Assembly: GCF_000203915.1 (NCBI RefSeq)
Contig: NC_008392.1
Span: 868,001 to 932,000, forward strand
Length of the DNA: 64,000 nt
DNA from: Burkholderia ambifaria AMMD
GTDB taxonomy: Bacteria > Pseudomonadota > Gammaproteobacteria > Burkholderiales > Burkholderiaceae
Direction: 5' to 3'
The notes under the pieces are model-generated. The model saw only the letters and a list, made by a program, of their open reading frames with translations, was not told where the DNA came from and did not search any database. The position numbers and the translations under genes are program-made. Shown in pieces: positions 45,395-54,668 of this stretch (its first letter is position 1; each line of letters opens with the position of its first letter).

Positions 45395-46843
45395 CTAACG
45401 CGCCACATGCACCGGCGGCCGCCGGGTCGCCCACGGACGCGCCTGTTCGAGCTGGGCGGCCAGTTGCAGCAGCGTGGCTTCCTGCCCGTAGCGACCGGCG
45501 AAGTGCACCCCGACCGGCAGCCCGCTTTCCGTCACGTGCAGCGGCAGCGACATGGCCGGTTGCCCCGTGATGTTGAAGACCGGCGTGAACGGAATATAGG
45601 AGAACACCTGCTTCGTCCATTCGAACGCGGCGATGCCCGCGCGATCCTGGTTCAGCTCGCCCAGCGGCCGGGGCAGCCTGGCCAGGGTGGGCGTCAGGAA
45701 GACATCGACGGTTTCGAAGAACGCGCCGACCTGCCGGCAGACCGCGTTGTGCTGGCCCAGCGCACCGATCAGGTCGGTGGCCTTGAAGTTTTTCCCTTCT
45801 TCGTACGACGCGAGCGTCGCGGCCTCGAGATTGTGCGGGCCGGGCGTGCGACCGGTCGCCAGCGCGAGCTGCTGCGCGCTTGCCGCGATGAAGCTCATCC
45901 ACACGACGTGCGTCGCATCGAGGAACTGCTCCCAATCGTAGACGGGCGCATCCTCGACCACGATGTGACCGAGTTCCTCGAGCAAGCGGACGGTCCGATG
46001 CACGGCCTGCATGCAGTCGGCGTCGGGAAGCTCGCCGGATCCCGTCTTCGTCGACCACGCGATGCGCAGCGGCCGCGGCGGTTTTGTCATGGCGGTGGCG
46101 TACGGCTCCAGTTGCGGCAGCGGATGTCCGGGCGCACCGACGTCGGCGCCCGACACCGCATCGAGCAGGGCGGCCGCGTCGCGTACCGTGCGGGTCAGCG
46201 CAAACTCCGAGATTGCGCCGAATACGAGTTCCGCACCGTGGTTCGGCCCCCAGGGCGTCCGGAAGCGGCTCGGCTTGAGGCCGACCAGCCCGTTGCACGA
46301 CGCCGGAATCCGGATCGAGCCGCCGCCGTCGTTGCCGTGCGCGACGGGTACGATGCCCGCGGCGACGGCAGCGCCCGCACCGCCGCTCGAGCCGCCGGCG
46401 CTACGCGTGAGATCCCACGGGTTGCGCACCGCGCCGTGCAGCCGTGGTTCTGTCGACGGGCTGTACGCGAACTCCGACGTCTGCGTCGTGCCCGCCAGCA
46501 CGAGGCCGCATTGCCGGAATCGCGTCATCAGTTCGGAGTCGGCCGGTGCAACGAGCCCTCTCGCGAGACCGGAGCCCATCTCGCACTTCACGTCCTTCGC
46601 CTGCAGCACCGCTTCCTTGATCAGGAAGGGCACGCCCGAGAACGGGCCCGCGGGAATCCCGGCCGACACGGTGCCGGTTGCCTGCTCGCGCAGGACCTGC
46701 AGCACGGCGTTGATGGCCGGGTTGACCTTGTCGATGGCGGCGAACGCGGTGTCCAGCAGCTCTTGCGGCGTGACGTCCTTTTTGGCGACGAGCCCGGCCA
46801 GGCCCAGGCCGTCATACCGTGCATACTCTTCCAGGGAAATCAT
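45395..46843 (-). CDS. Amidase signature-family hydrolase
   Basis: 482 residues. The Ser-Ser-Lys triad is complete: Lys76 in FLIKEAV, cis-Ser152 in AGGSSGGAG and nucleophile Ser176 in DGGGSIRIP. No signal peptide, so cytoplasmic. Could hydrolyse aryl or alkyl amides to acid and ammonia. It is divergent from the MocR-type regulator gene and convergent with the porin gene; it may act on the compound imported by the MFS transporter and porin. Confidence 0.92.
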   Translation of the reverse strand: MISLEEYARYDGLGLAGLVAKKDVTPQELLDTAFAAIDKVNPAINAVLQVLREQATGTVSAGIPAGPFSGVPFLIKEAVLQAKDVKCEMGSGLARGLVAPADSELMTRFRQCGLVLAGTTQTSEFAYSPSTEPRLHGAVRNPWDLTRSAGGSSGGAGAAVAAGIVPVAHGNDGGGSIRIPASCNGLVGLKPSRFRTPWGPNHGAELVFGAISEFALTRTVRDAAALLDAVSGADVGAPGHPLPQLEPYATAMTKPPRPLRIAWSTKTGSGELPDADCMQAVHRTVRLLEELGHIVVEDAPVYDWEQFLDATHVVWMSFIAASAQQLALATGRTPGPHNLEAATLASYEEGKNFKATDLIGALGQHNAVCRQVGAFFETVDVFLTPTLARLPRPLGELNQDRAGIAAFEWTKQVFSYIPFTPVFNITGQPAMSLPLHVTESGLPVGVHFAGRYGQEATLLQLAAQLEQARPWATRRPPVHVAR

Positions 46844-46936
46844 GGGGGTGTCCTGTCGTCAGATTGAATAGCCAGGGCGAACCGCGAGGCCGTCCGCCGG
46901 CCTCCCGGGATCACCACGTCACGGCCGTCCGTCGGT

Positions 46937-47059
46937 TCATCGTCGATGCCGCGCCGGCCGCGTTTCGTACGGCGCGGGCCATACGAGCGCCGCGCCGTAA
47001 ACGACGAAAACGGCCTTGACGCTTGCAGCAAGACGGTCGATTGTTTTATCCAGCCACAT
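46937..47059 (-). CDS. Candidate 40-residue membrane-type protein
   Basis: A 40-codon reading frame with a strong GGAGG ribosome site four bases before its ATG. The product has a charged amphipathic start (MWLDKTIDRLAASVK), a short hydrophobic stretch (AVFVVYGAALVW) and a basic tail. It lies 93 bases upstream of the amidase gene on the same strand. No family recognised. The ribosome site is the main evidence. Confidence 0.4.
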   Translation of the reverse strand: MWLDKTIDRLAASVKAVFVVYGAALVWPAPYETRPARHRR

Positions 47060-47415
47060 GGCTCCTCCGCTCGAACGCGATGACGATCGGGTCGTCGTGA
47101 CGTGAGTGATCGCCGGCAGGCGATGTGTCGGCACCGGCGATCGAGCAGGCGTGCGCCGGCCGCTTCGTCGGTCCGAGACCACTATAAGCAGGCAAAAGCG
47201 GGCGTTGTGGGACCAAGCCGGCGTGGATCGAAGGTGCCAAGTCGGGGGGATGCCGGGGGCGCGACAATCGCGATCGCGAGCCGCGGCGACATAGGGGCAA
47301 CCGAGTGTTTGGCGAGTGTTTGCGGCGCAGTAAGATCGGGCGGGCGGCAGCGCGTGGTACACGACGGGCGTGACGAGCGCGGCCGCTTTCTTTGCGTTCG
47401 AGAGGATCCCTAGCG
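47060..47415. other. Intergenic region between amidase and MocR-type regulator genes
   Basis: About 350 bases with no convincing gene. Should contain the divergent promoters of the amidase side and the MocR-type gene; no clear dyad was recognised. Confidence 0.4.
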
Positions 47416-48897
47416 GTGGAGAAGCCATCAAGCCGAAGCAGAAAAAGTTTGAGCGTCCTGTTTACGCTGGACGGCAAAGGGGTGCTGGTCGACCAGCTGG
47501 TTAGAGCATTGCGCATCGAGATCGCGAAGGCACAACCTGGCACGCGACTGCCGCCGACGCGCGATCTGGCGAAAGAACTCGGCGTCTCCCGAAACACCGT
47601 CACGACGGCTTACAGCGAGCTTGTGAACGAAGGGTGCATCGTTAGCCGCTTCGGCGCTGGATCGGTCGTTGCGGAGCGCCTCGCCGGCAAGCCGGCAGCG
47701 GCAGCTCCCACGACGCATGCAGCGACGCCCGCTCCGGTGCTGTCCCATTTCGCGAGACGCCTGCGGAGTCTCGAACCGTCGCCGATCCTCGAGCGGCCGG
47801 AGCTGAAATACGACTTCAGGTACGGCCTGCCGGTGACGGACGACTTTCCGTTTTCGAAGTGGTCGCGGATCGTCGCGCGGCGCGCGACCGTCAGCGCCAC
47901 ATCCAATATCGGCTATGGCCATCCGGGCGGCTATCCGGCGCTGCGCACCGAGATCGCCGAGTATCTGGCGCGGGCCCGCGGAATCCAGTGCCGGCCGGAC
48001 GATATCGTCATCACGAACGGTTCACAGCAGGCGCTCGACCTGATCGCGCGGCTGCTGATCGATCCGGAGGACGGCGTGGTCATCGAGGAGCCGCATTTCG
48101 AAGGCGCGCGGGAGGCATTCGCCGCGGCCGGCGCACGGATCATCGCGGTGCCCGTCGACAAGGACGGCCTGCAGACCGCGAAGTTACCGGGCGCTTCCGC
48201 GCACTGCCGGGCCGTCTATGTGACGCCGTCGCATCAGTTTCCGACCGGCGCGATCCTTTCCGCGACGCGGCGCCGCGAACTGCTCGACTGGGCCGGCGAA
48301 CACAATGCGTTCGTCGTCGAGGACGACTACGACGCGGAGCTACGCTACGACGTGCGGCCGCAAGCGTCGATCAAGGCCGTGGACAGCGGCGACCGTGTCA
48401 TCTACGTGGGGACGATGTCGAAGGTGCTTTTCCCGTCGCTTCGGATCGGCTACATCGTCAGTCCGAGGCACCTGCTGCCCAGTCTGCTGGCCGCGAAACA
48501 CGTCTGTGACCGGCAGACGCCGCTGCTGTTGCAGTCGTCGCTGAGCGACTTCATCTCGCAAGGCCATTTCGACCGCTACCTGGTCGAGCAGAAGCGCCTC
48601 TGCGGCCGCAAGCGTGCCGCGTTCATGCGCGCGGTGGACGAATGCCTGGGCGAGCACGTCACGGTGCAGGGCATCAGCGCGGGCATCCATGCGCTGGTCT
48701 GGCTCAACAAGCGCACGTCCTGCGACGTTCCGAAGCTGATCGACGCGGCCGCGCAGGCCGGCGTCGGCATCTATCCGGTGACGCCGTATTTCCTCCACGC
48801 GCCCCGAAAGGCCGGACTACTGCTCGGCTATGCGTCGATGGAAGAGGCGCTCATCCGCGAAGGCATCGAACGTCTGGCGCGCGTGGTGCGCGGCTGA
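47416..48897 (+). CDS. MocR/PdxR-type transcriptional regulator
   Basis: 493 residues if the GTG at 47416 is used (AGAGGA upstream); a TTG at 47392 is an alternative. N-terminal GntR winged helix (about 25-95, LPPTRDLAKELGVSRNTVTTAYSELVNEG) joined by a linker to a class I aminotransferase-like domain (about 130-480). Pyridoxal-phosphate-binding motifs include EDDYDAELRYD and the Lys in GTMSKVLFPSLRIGY. Such proteins sense PLP adducts or amino compounds. It is divergent from the amidase gene and probably regulates it or the following gene. Confidence 0.9.
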   Translation: MEKPSSRSRKSLSVLFTLDGKGVLVDQLVRALRIEIAKAQPGTRLPPTRDLAKELGVSRNTVTTAYSELVNEGCIVSRFGAGSVVAERLAGKPAAAAPTTHAATPAPVLSHFARRLRSLEPSPILERPELKYDFRYGLPVTDDFPFSKWSRIVARRATVSATSNIGYGHPGGYPALRTEIAEYLARARGIQCRPDDIVITNGSQQALDLIARLLIDPEDGVVIEEPHFEGAREAFAAAGARIIAVPVDKDGLQTAKLPGASAHCRAVYVTPSHQFPTGAILSATRRRELLDWAGEHNAFVVEDDYDAELRYDVRPQASIKAVDSGDRVIYVGTMSKVLFPSLRIGYIVSPRHLLPSLLAAKHVCDRQTPLLLQSSLSDFISQGHFDRYLVEQKRLCGRKRAAFMRAVDECLGEHVTVQGISAGIHALVWLNKRTSCDVPKLIDAAAQAGVGIYPVTPYFLHAPRKAGLLLGYASMEEALIREGIERLARVVRG

Positions 48898-49088
48898 TCG
48901 GCGGGCCGGCCCGGTTTCGTCCGCGGCACCGGCCGGCATTCGACTTGGCTCCTTCGAATTCACCGCCTTTGGACCGTCAGCGGGCTTTTTTGCCTGCCTA
49001 TATTGGGCCGTCCGTCACTCGCAAACCGCACACGCCGGTTCGAGCGACGAGCGACTGCCCGTCAATCCAATCACCAGGAGCCCGTAAT

Positions 49089-49556
49089 ATGTCTGTCTAT
49101 CTGAGCATGCAGCGAGTGCGTTTCTCCAGCCCCGATGGTTACGAGAAGTTCAAGATGGTGTTCGCGGACGTGCGCAACCACCTGAAGGAAGTCCCGGGAT
49201 TCATGCACCTGACGTGGTGGGTGCATGCGGACGATCCCGCCTGGTTCAACGAAGTCAGCTTCTGGACCAGCTTCGATGCGCTGCGCGACTGGCATGCGAA
49301 CGTGTATCACAAGCATGCGAAGGAATGGGCGGTCCGCACCGGCGCGATCATGGAAGACATCATCACCAATTTCGAGCTGAAGAACACGCGCCTCATCCGC
49401 GTCTGCCCGTGCTGCGGGACCGCCGATGACAGCCCGTATCCGCTCGAGCGGGAGCAGGAAGTGCTTGGACAGCCGTGCGGGCAATGCGGATTCAACTTTC
49501 CCGTGACGTCCGAAAACACGGCAAGCACGGCGCTATACAAGGACGTCGGCGTCTGA
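49089..49556 (+). CDS. ABM-like dimeric alpha/beta-barrel protein with C-terminal zinc ribbon
   Basis: 155 residues, AGGAG upstream. Residues 1-98 look like the antibiotic-biosynthesis-monooxygenase fold (dimeric ferredoxin-like barrel) with VPGFMHLTWWVHADDPAWFNEVSFWTSFDALRDWH. The last 50 residues add two CxxC pairs, Cys106/Cys109 and Cys130/Cys133, suggesting a zinc ribbon. ABM proteins are cofactor-free oxygenases or haem-degrading enzymes; here no function is evident. It lies 191 bases after the MocR-type gene. Confidence 0.72.
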   Translation: MSVYLSMQRVRFSSPDGYEKFKMVFADVRNHLKEVPGFMHLTWWVHADDPAWFNEVSFWTSFDALRDWHANVYHKHAKEWAVRTGAIMEDIITNFELKNTRLIRVCPCCGTADDSPYPLEREQEVLGQPCGQCGFNFPVTSENTASTALYKDVGV

Positions 49557-49659
49557 CGCTCGAAGTTTCGGTGAAGACCGCGGGCCGGTTTCAATGTGGT
49601 CCGCGTGCGGCGCCTGCCGGATCGGTGCATTTCCTGCGCGCATGGCTCACCGTACACCG

Positions 49660-50622
49660 TCAGATCAATAGCGTCAGCGTGCGGAACAGCGCGAGATCCT
49701 CCTTTCGCGCCGAGCGCGCATGCCGCCGGATCGTCTGCAGCAGGCAGTCGATGAAGCAGCGCGCGGCGTCGCTCAGCGTGCTGCTGCGACGCGTGACGAT
49801 GCCGAGTTCGCTCGGCTCGAAGGTTTCCTTCAGCGACAGCACGCGCATCCGCTCGCCGAACGGCGGCACGGCCGCGAGGATGGTCGGGCACCACGTGCAC
49901 ATGCCGGCCTGTTCGAGCATGGTTTGCAGCATCGCGACCGACTGCGCGCGCACGATGCGCCGTTCGTCGATCTGCGCGCCGTGCCGCGTGAACAGGTAGT
50001 CGACGAGCGCGGCCTGACCGTCGGGCGACGAATTCAGCACCCAGTCGCAATCGAGCAGGTCGTGCACCGACTTCGCGCGTTCGCGCGGATGGCCGGCGCG
50101 CACCATCACCGACGTGTCGTAGCGCAGCAGCGGCTCGAATGCGAATTCCTGCGCGCCGCTGCCGGGCTGTACGTGGCCGAGCGCGAAATCCATGCTGCCG
50201 TCGCGCAGCAGCGGTTGCGCGACGGCCATCAGCGCTTCGTACAGCTCGAGGCGCACGTCGGGCATCCGTTCGCGAAACCGCAGCACGGTTTCCGCGAGGA
50301 ACGTCATCGTCAGCCACGGCGTGACGCCGACGCTCAGCCGGCCCTCGACGCGCCCGCGCATCCGCTCGAGATCGCTCTGCGCGTGCTCCAGTTGCTTGAG
50401 CACGAGCTTCGCGTGCGTGAGCAGGGTCTTCCCGTACTCGGTGAAGCCGATGCCTTCCGGCGCGCGCACCAGCAACGGCAGGCGCTCGCTGGCCTCCAGC
50501 TCGCGCAGCGCGCGCGTGACGGCCGCCTGCGACAGCCCGAGCGTGCGCGCCGCGCCGCGGATGCTGCCGGCCTCCGCGCTCGCGACGAGCGCCTGCAACT
50601 GATGCAGCTTGATCGTGCTCAT
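49660..50622 (-). CDS. LysR-family transcriptional regulator
   Basis: 320 residues. Winged helix-turn-helix (MSTIKLHQLQALVASAEAGSIRGAARTLGLSQAAVTRALRELE) and LysR substrate domain, similar in style to TdcA-type or aromatic-degradation regulators. Divergent from the M20 amidohydrolase gene, with 154 bases between them, and convergent with the ABM-like gene. Probable regulator of the amidohydrolase/binding protein/porin operon. Confidence 0.92.
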   Translation of the reverse strand: MSTIKLHQLQALVASAEAGSIRGAARTLGLSQAAVTRALRELEASERLPLLVRAPEGIGFTEYGKTLLTHAKLVLKQLEHAQSDLERMRGRVEGRLSVGVTPWLTMTFLAETVLRFRERMPDVRLELYEALMAVAQPLLRDGSMDFALGHVQPGSGAQEFAFEPLLRYDTSVMVRAGHPRERAKSVHDLLDCDWVLNSSPDGQAALVDYLFTRHGAQIDERRIVRAQSVAMLQTMLEQAGMCTWCPTILAAVPPFGERMRVLSLKETFEPSELGIVTRRSSTLSDAARCFIDCLLQTIRRHARSARKEDLALFRTLTLLI

Positions 50623-50776
50623 GGTTTTGATGGAGCTGAGGGTGCGATGCCCGACAACGAAAGGTTGTCATCATAACGAAACTGCGGCTGTTCGCCGGTT
50701 TTTTCGCTGCCTACGATTTCGCCACGATCTGCCATTCCGGCGATCGGCAACCGGCACGCATCGAGGAGTATCAGGA

Positions 50777-51946
50777 TTGGATCGAGCACGCATTCCGCCT
50801 GAAATGGCGGCCATCGAGACCGAGATGATCGCGCTGCGCCATCGGCTGCACGCGCATCCTGAGCTCGGTTTCGAAGAAGAGGCCACGAGCGCGCTCGTTG
50901 CCGACTGCCTGACAACATGGGGTTATCGGGTCACGCGCGGCCTCGGCGGCACCGGCGTGGTCGGCACGCTCACGCGCGGCGCCGGCAAGCGGCTCGGGCT
51001 GCGCGCGGACATGGACGCGCTGCCGATCCGCGAGACGACCGGGCTCCCGCATGCGAGCCGCCGCGACGGCGTGATGCACGCGTGCGGCCACGACGGCCAC
51101 ACGGCGATGCTGCTCGCGGCGGCCCGGTGTCTGGCCCAGCGCGAGCGCTTCAGCGGCACGCTGAACCTGATTTTCCAGCCGGCGGAGGAAGGGCTCGGTG
51201 GCGCGAAGCGGATGCTCGACGACGGGCTGTTCACGCAGTTCCCGTGCGATGCCGTATTCGCAATGCATAACGTGCCGGGGCTGCCGGCCGGCGTGCTCGG
51301 CTTCTGCGACGGCCCGGCGATGGCGTCGGCCGACGAAGTGCGCGTGCGGGTGATCGGGCGCGGCGGCCATGGCGCGGCGCCGCACACGACGATCGATCCG
51401 GTGGTTGTCTGTGCATCGATCGTGATGGCGCTGCAGACGGTCGTGTCGCGCAACGTGAATCCGCAGGAGCTGGCCATCGTGTCGACGGGCTCGATCCACG
51501 CGGGCACTGCATCGAACGTGATTCCGCCGCATGCGGATCTCGAACTGAGCGTGCGTGCGCTGTCGCCGGACGTGCGCGCGCTGCTGGAGCGGCGCATTCG
51601 CGCGATCGTGCAAGGTCAGGCCGACAGCTATGGCGCGACGGCCGAGATCGACTATCGCCACGGTTATCCGGTGCTCGTCAATCACGCGGCGGAAACGGCG
51701 TTCGCCCGTGACGTGGCGCGCGAATGGGGCGGCGACGACGCGCTGATTCCGCATCTGCGGCCGATCGCGGCGAGCGAGGATTTCGCATTCATGCTCGACG
51801 CGTGCCCGGGCAGCTACCTGTCGATCGGCAACGGCGACGGCGCGGCTGGCTGCGGGCTGCACAATCCGGGCTACGACTTCAACGACGCGTGCCTCGCGAC
51901 CGGCGCGAGCTACTGGATCGCGCTCGCCGAGCGTTATCTCGCGTGA
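50777..51946 (+). CDS. M20 family amidohydrolase (hippurate hydrolase-like)
   Basis: 389 residues from a TTG that follows GAGGAG at the right distance; an ATG at 50804 is the alternative. Dinuclear metallopeptidase of the M20D type: LHAHPELGFEEE, RADMDALPI, HACGHDGHTAML, PAEEGLGGA and the dimerisation insert. The His and Asp metal ligands and the catalytic Glu are in place. It hydrolyses N-acyl amino acids such as hippurate-like compounds; the adjacent amino-acid binding protein suggests the product or substrate is an amino acid derivative. Confidence 0.92.
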   Translation: MDRARIPPEMAAIETEMIALRHRLHAHPELGFEEEATSALVADCLTTWGYRVTRGLGGTGVVGTLTRGAGKRLGLRADMDALPIRETTGLPHASRRDGVMHACGHDGHTAMLLAAARCLAQRERFSGTLNLIFQPAEEGLGGAKRMLDDGLFTQFPCDAVFAMHNVPGLPAGVLGFCDGPAMASADEVRVRVIGRGGHGAAPHTTIDPVVVCASIVMALQTVVSRNVNPQELAIVSTGSIHAGTASNVIPPHADLELSVRALSPDVRALLERRIRAIVQGQADSYGATAEIDYRHGYPVLVNHAAETAFARDVAREWGGDDALIPHLRPIAASEDFAFMLDACPGSYLSIGNGDGAAGCGLHNPGYDFNDACLATGASYWIALAERYLA

Positions 51947-51999
51947 CGCGCACACACGAATTTGATTCACCTTCAACAACGGAAGCAAGGAGACGGGCA

Positions 52000-52794
52000 A
52001 TGAAACAGTGGATGGCGGCGCTCGCGGTGGCGCTGACGGCGACGACGATCGCGGGGGCCGCGCAGGCGGGCGACTGGACGGGCAAGGAGATCCGCCTCGC
52101 GGTCGATCCGACCTACCCGCCGCTCGAATACAAGCTGCCCGACGGTACGCTGACCGGGTTCGGGATCGACATCACGAACGCGTTGTGCGCGGAGCTGCGT
52201 GCGCGCTGCGTGTGGGTCGAGTCGAGTTTCGACGGGATGATTCCGGGGCTGCTCGCGCGCAAGTTCGACGTGATTGCCTCGTCGATGACGATCACGCCGA
52301 AACGGATGCAGCAGATCGCGTTCACGAACCGGATCTCGAACGCGCCGGCGCGGCTGATCGCGCGCAAGGGTTCGCCGCTGCTGCCGACGGCCGCGTCGCT
52401 GAAGGGCAAGCGGGTCGGCGTCGAGCAGGGCTCCGCGCAGGCCGACTACGCGATCGCGAACTGGCAGCCGGCCGGCGTGCAGATCGAGTCGTACCAGAAC
52501 CAGGACCAGGTGTACGCCGATCTCGTGACGGGGCGGCTCGACGCGGCGTTCCAGGCGTCGATCGCGGCCAGCGACGGCTTCCTGAAGAAGCCGCAGGGCA
52601 AGGACTTCATGTTCGTCGGCGCGGCGATCGACGACGCGAAGTACTTCGGGCAGGGCGACGGCCTCGGTCTGCGCAAGCAGGACACCGACCTGCGCGACGC
52701 GTTCAACCGCGCGCTCGCGACGATCCTCGCGAACGGCACGTATCAGAAGATCAACAAGAAGTATTTCGACTTCGACATCTACGGCACGAAGTAA
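52000..52794 (+). CDS. Periplasmic amino-acid binding protein (ABC type, family 3)
   Basis: 264 residues. Signal peptide (about 1-22, AQAG), then IRLAVDPTYPPLEYKLPDGTLTGFGIDITNALCAELRARCVWVESSFDGMIPGLLARKFDVIASSMTIT-type blocks of polar amino-acid (Lys/Arg/Orn/His) binding proteins. No permease or ATPase gene follows, so it must work with transporter parts encoded elsewhere. 53 bases after the M20 amidohydrolase gene. Confidence 0.92.
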   Translation: MKQWMAALAVALTATTIAGAAQAGDWTGKEIRLAVDPTYPPLEYKLPDGTLTGFGIDITNALCAELRARCVWVESSFDGMIPGLLARKFDVIASSMTITPKRMQQIAFTNRISNAPARLIARKGSPLLPTAASLKGKRVGVEQGSAQADYAIANWQPAGVQIESYQNQDQVYADLVTGRLDAAFQASIAASDGFLKKPQGKDFMFVGAAIDDAKYFGQGDGLGLRKQDTDLRDAFNRALATILANGTYQKINKKYFDFDIYGTK

Positions 52795-52849
52795 GCCTGG
52801 CCGCACCTCGACGTGCGGCCTGGAATCAACATATCAATAAGGAAAACGA

Positions 52850-54034
52850 ATGAACTGGAGATTGATTTTCGTCGCGATGCCGGCGCTCTGTGCTGCGCCG
52901 GCCTTTGCCCAAGGCAGCGTCACGCTGTACGGGCTGGTCGATGCCGGCATCGACTATACGAACAATGTAGGCGGCCACAGTGCGTGGCAGATGGCGAGCG
53001 GCTTCGCGCAGGGCAGCCGGTGGGGGCTGAAGGGCACCGAGGATCTCGGCGGCGGCTACAGCGCGCTGTTCCAGATCGAGAACGGCTTCAACGTGAACAG
53101 CGGCACGCTCGCACAGGGCGGCCGCATGTTCGGGCGGCAGGCTTACGTCGGGCTCGGCAACACGCGCTTCGGCACGCTGACGCTCGGCCGGCAATACGAC
53201 TCGGTCGTCGACTATCTCGCGCCGACGACCGCGAACGGCAGCTGGGGCGTCTATCCGTTCTCGCATCCGCTCGACAACGACAACACCGGCAACACGTTCC
53301 GCGTGAACAACACGGTCAAGTACGCGAGCCCGGATTTCGCCGGTTTCTCGTTCGGTGGCACGTACAGCTTCAGCAACGACACCGGGTTCGCGAACAACCG
53401 GCAGTGGAGCGTCGGCGCGCAGTACGAGCAGGGCGGCCTGCTGGTCGGCGCGGCCTTCCTGAATGCGGACAACCCGGGCGCGACGGCCGGCGGCGCGATC
53501 GCGGGCTCGGGCTCGGTCGGCGCGGATGCGAACTTCGCGTCCGCGCGGCTGCGGATCTTCGGCGCCGGCATCAACTACACGGCCGGGCCCGCGACGCTCG
53601 GCTTCGCGTACACGAACAGCAATGTCACGCGGCCGACCGCGAACGTCGGCTACCTGTTCGGCGACGAGACGATCGAACCCGTCGCGGGGCCGCTCGCGGG
53701 CGGCACGGTCACGGCGATCAAGTACCAGAACTTCGAAGTGAACGGCAAGTATCAGTTCACGCCGGCGTTCTTCGTGGGCGCGCAGTATGTGTATACGACC
53801 GTGCGCTACGACGCGACCACGGGCAGCGCGAAACCGAAGATCCATTCGATCGGGCTGATGGCCGACTACAACCTGTCGAAGCGCACCGACGTGTACCTGA
53901 TGGGTGCGTACCAACGGGTTGCCGGCGACGCGACCGGCTCGTCGCTCGATCAGGCGGTTATCCCCGGGGCGGCCGATTTGTCGTCGACGTCGAAGCAAGT
54001 GATGGTGCATGCGGGGATCCGTCACAAGTTCTGA
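52850..54034 (+). CDS. Gram-negative porin (Burkholderia type), second copy
   Basis: 394 residues. Signal peptide (about 1-20, AFAQ), GSVTLYGLVDAGIDYTNN start, GLKGTEDLGGGYSALFQIENGF, TRFGTLTLGRQYDSVVDYL and the terminal AGIRHKF. Clearly a paralogue of the porin at 44054. It is the last gene of the M20 amidohydrolase operon, 55 bases after the binding protein gene, and is followed by an 8-bp hairpin (54051-54072). Confidence 0.93.
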   Translation: MNWRLIFVAMPALCAAPAFAQGSVTLYGLVDAGIDYTNNVGGHSAWQMASGFAQGSRWGLKGTEDLGGGYSALFQIENGFNVNSGTLAQGGRMFGRQAYVGLGNTRFGTLTLGRQYDSVVDYLAPTTANGSWGVYPFSHPLDNDNTGNTFRVNNTVKYASPDFAGFSFGGTYSFSNDTGFANNRQWSVGAQYEQGGLLVGAAFLNADNPGATAGGAIAGSGSVGADANFASARLRIFGAGINYTAGPATLGFAYTNSNVTRPTANVGYLFGDETIEPVAGPLAGGTVTAIKYQNFEVNGKYQFTPAFFVGAQYVYTTVRYDATTGSAKPKIHSIGLMADYNLSKRTDVYLMGAYQRVAGDATGSSLDQAVIPGAADLSSTSKQVMVHAGIRHKF

Positions 54035-54050
54035 GCGGATCGGGCGGGAA

Positions 54051-54072
54051 GGGCGGCGGGCCAGCGCCGCCC
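54051..54072 (+). terminator. GC-rich hairpin after porin
   Basis: GGGCGGCG, six bases, CGCCGCCC, starting 17 bases after the porin stop. No T-tract, so it may be a Rho-dependent or processing site. Confidence 0.4.
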
Positions 54073-54382
54073 GCCTGCGAAATCGGTGATACCGGCGAAG
54101 CGCGGACCGACCTGCCGCGCCTCATGTGCGCATGGCAGCTTCAGCGACCATGTGCTGTACGGCAATCTGTTGTGAAAGTTCTGAAGCGGGGCCGGCCGTT
54201 CGCGAGGTGGTTTTTGCGAGGGGCCGGTTCCATTGGCGCGCACATATGACGTGTGCCCAAGAGACTGACCTGGTTCACCATCCGCCTGCGTTGGGAACTT
54301 GACGAGATATGTCCGAATGCATGTCAATCAGACGTGTCTGGAATTCGAATTTTGTGGTTTTCTTTCAATGACTTGGCAGTTT

Positions 54383-54411
54383 TTGACAGTCATTTTTTGA
54401 TGTTTCGGTAA
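54383..54411 (+). promoter_or_regulatory. Possible promoter with consensus -35
   Basis: TTGACA at 54383-54388 in an AT-rich stretch; the matching -10 about 17 bases on (CGGTAA) is poor. It would drive the remnant and the small membrane-protein genes downstream. Confidence 0.25.
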
Positions 54412-54423
54412 GCTCGCGCTCGA

Positions 54424-54668
54424 TAGCCAACGATTGGGCGCGGGGCCGCGCCGATCATCGTCAAACAGGTCAACAGTCCGAACCCGTCTCAAATCCGCGG
54501 CATAGTCGAGATAGCGGGCGCCCCTGCGGAACTGATCGTGGCTACCCCGTCAGCATCTTTGTCGACGGCCAGAGCTTTCTCAATACCAGTCGCACGACCC
54601 TAAACCGGCGTGCCGTTTTATGGCGCCGATGGGGCCCAGGTGAACGCGGCCGCAGGAGGTAAAAAACG
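54424..54668 (+). pseudogene. Frame-disrupted coding remnant
   Basis: One frame reads a protein-like segment (IIVKQVNSPNPSQIRGIVEI) from about 54454, loses sense after 54540, meets a stop at 54601, then resumes as GVPFYGADGAQVNAAAGGKK. In between, the frame beginning at 54540 reads GYPVSIFVDGQSFLNTSRTT. Two compensating frameshifts would join these into one continuous product. There is no credible start codon. It looks like the decayed end of a larger secreted or surface protein; the family is not recognised. Confidence 0.35.

Noticed and set aside
50640-50700. GTT-N8-AAC dyad in the LysR/M20 gap as a LysR site
   Set aside because: Short arms and no exact fit to T-N11-A; too weak to call.
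44054-54034. The two porin genes as a recent duplication with repeat-mediated rearrangement
   Set aside because: They are related but clearly diverged and lie in different operons; no long shared nucleotide repeats were seen around them.
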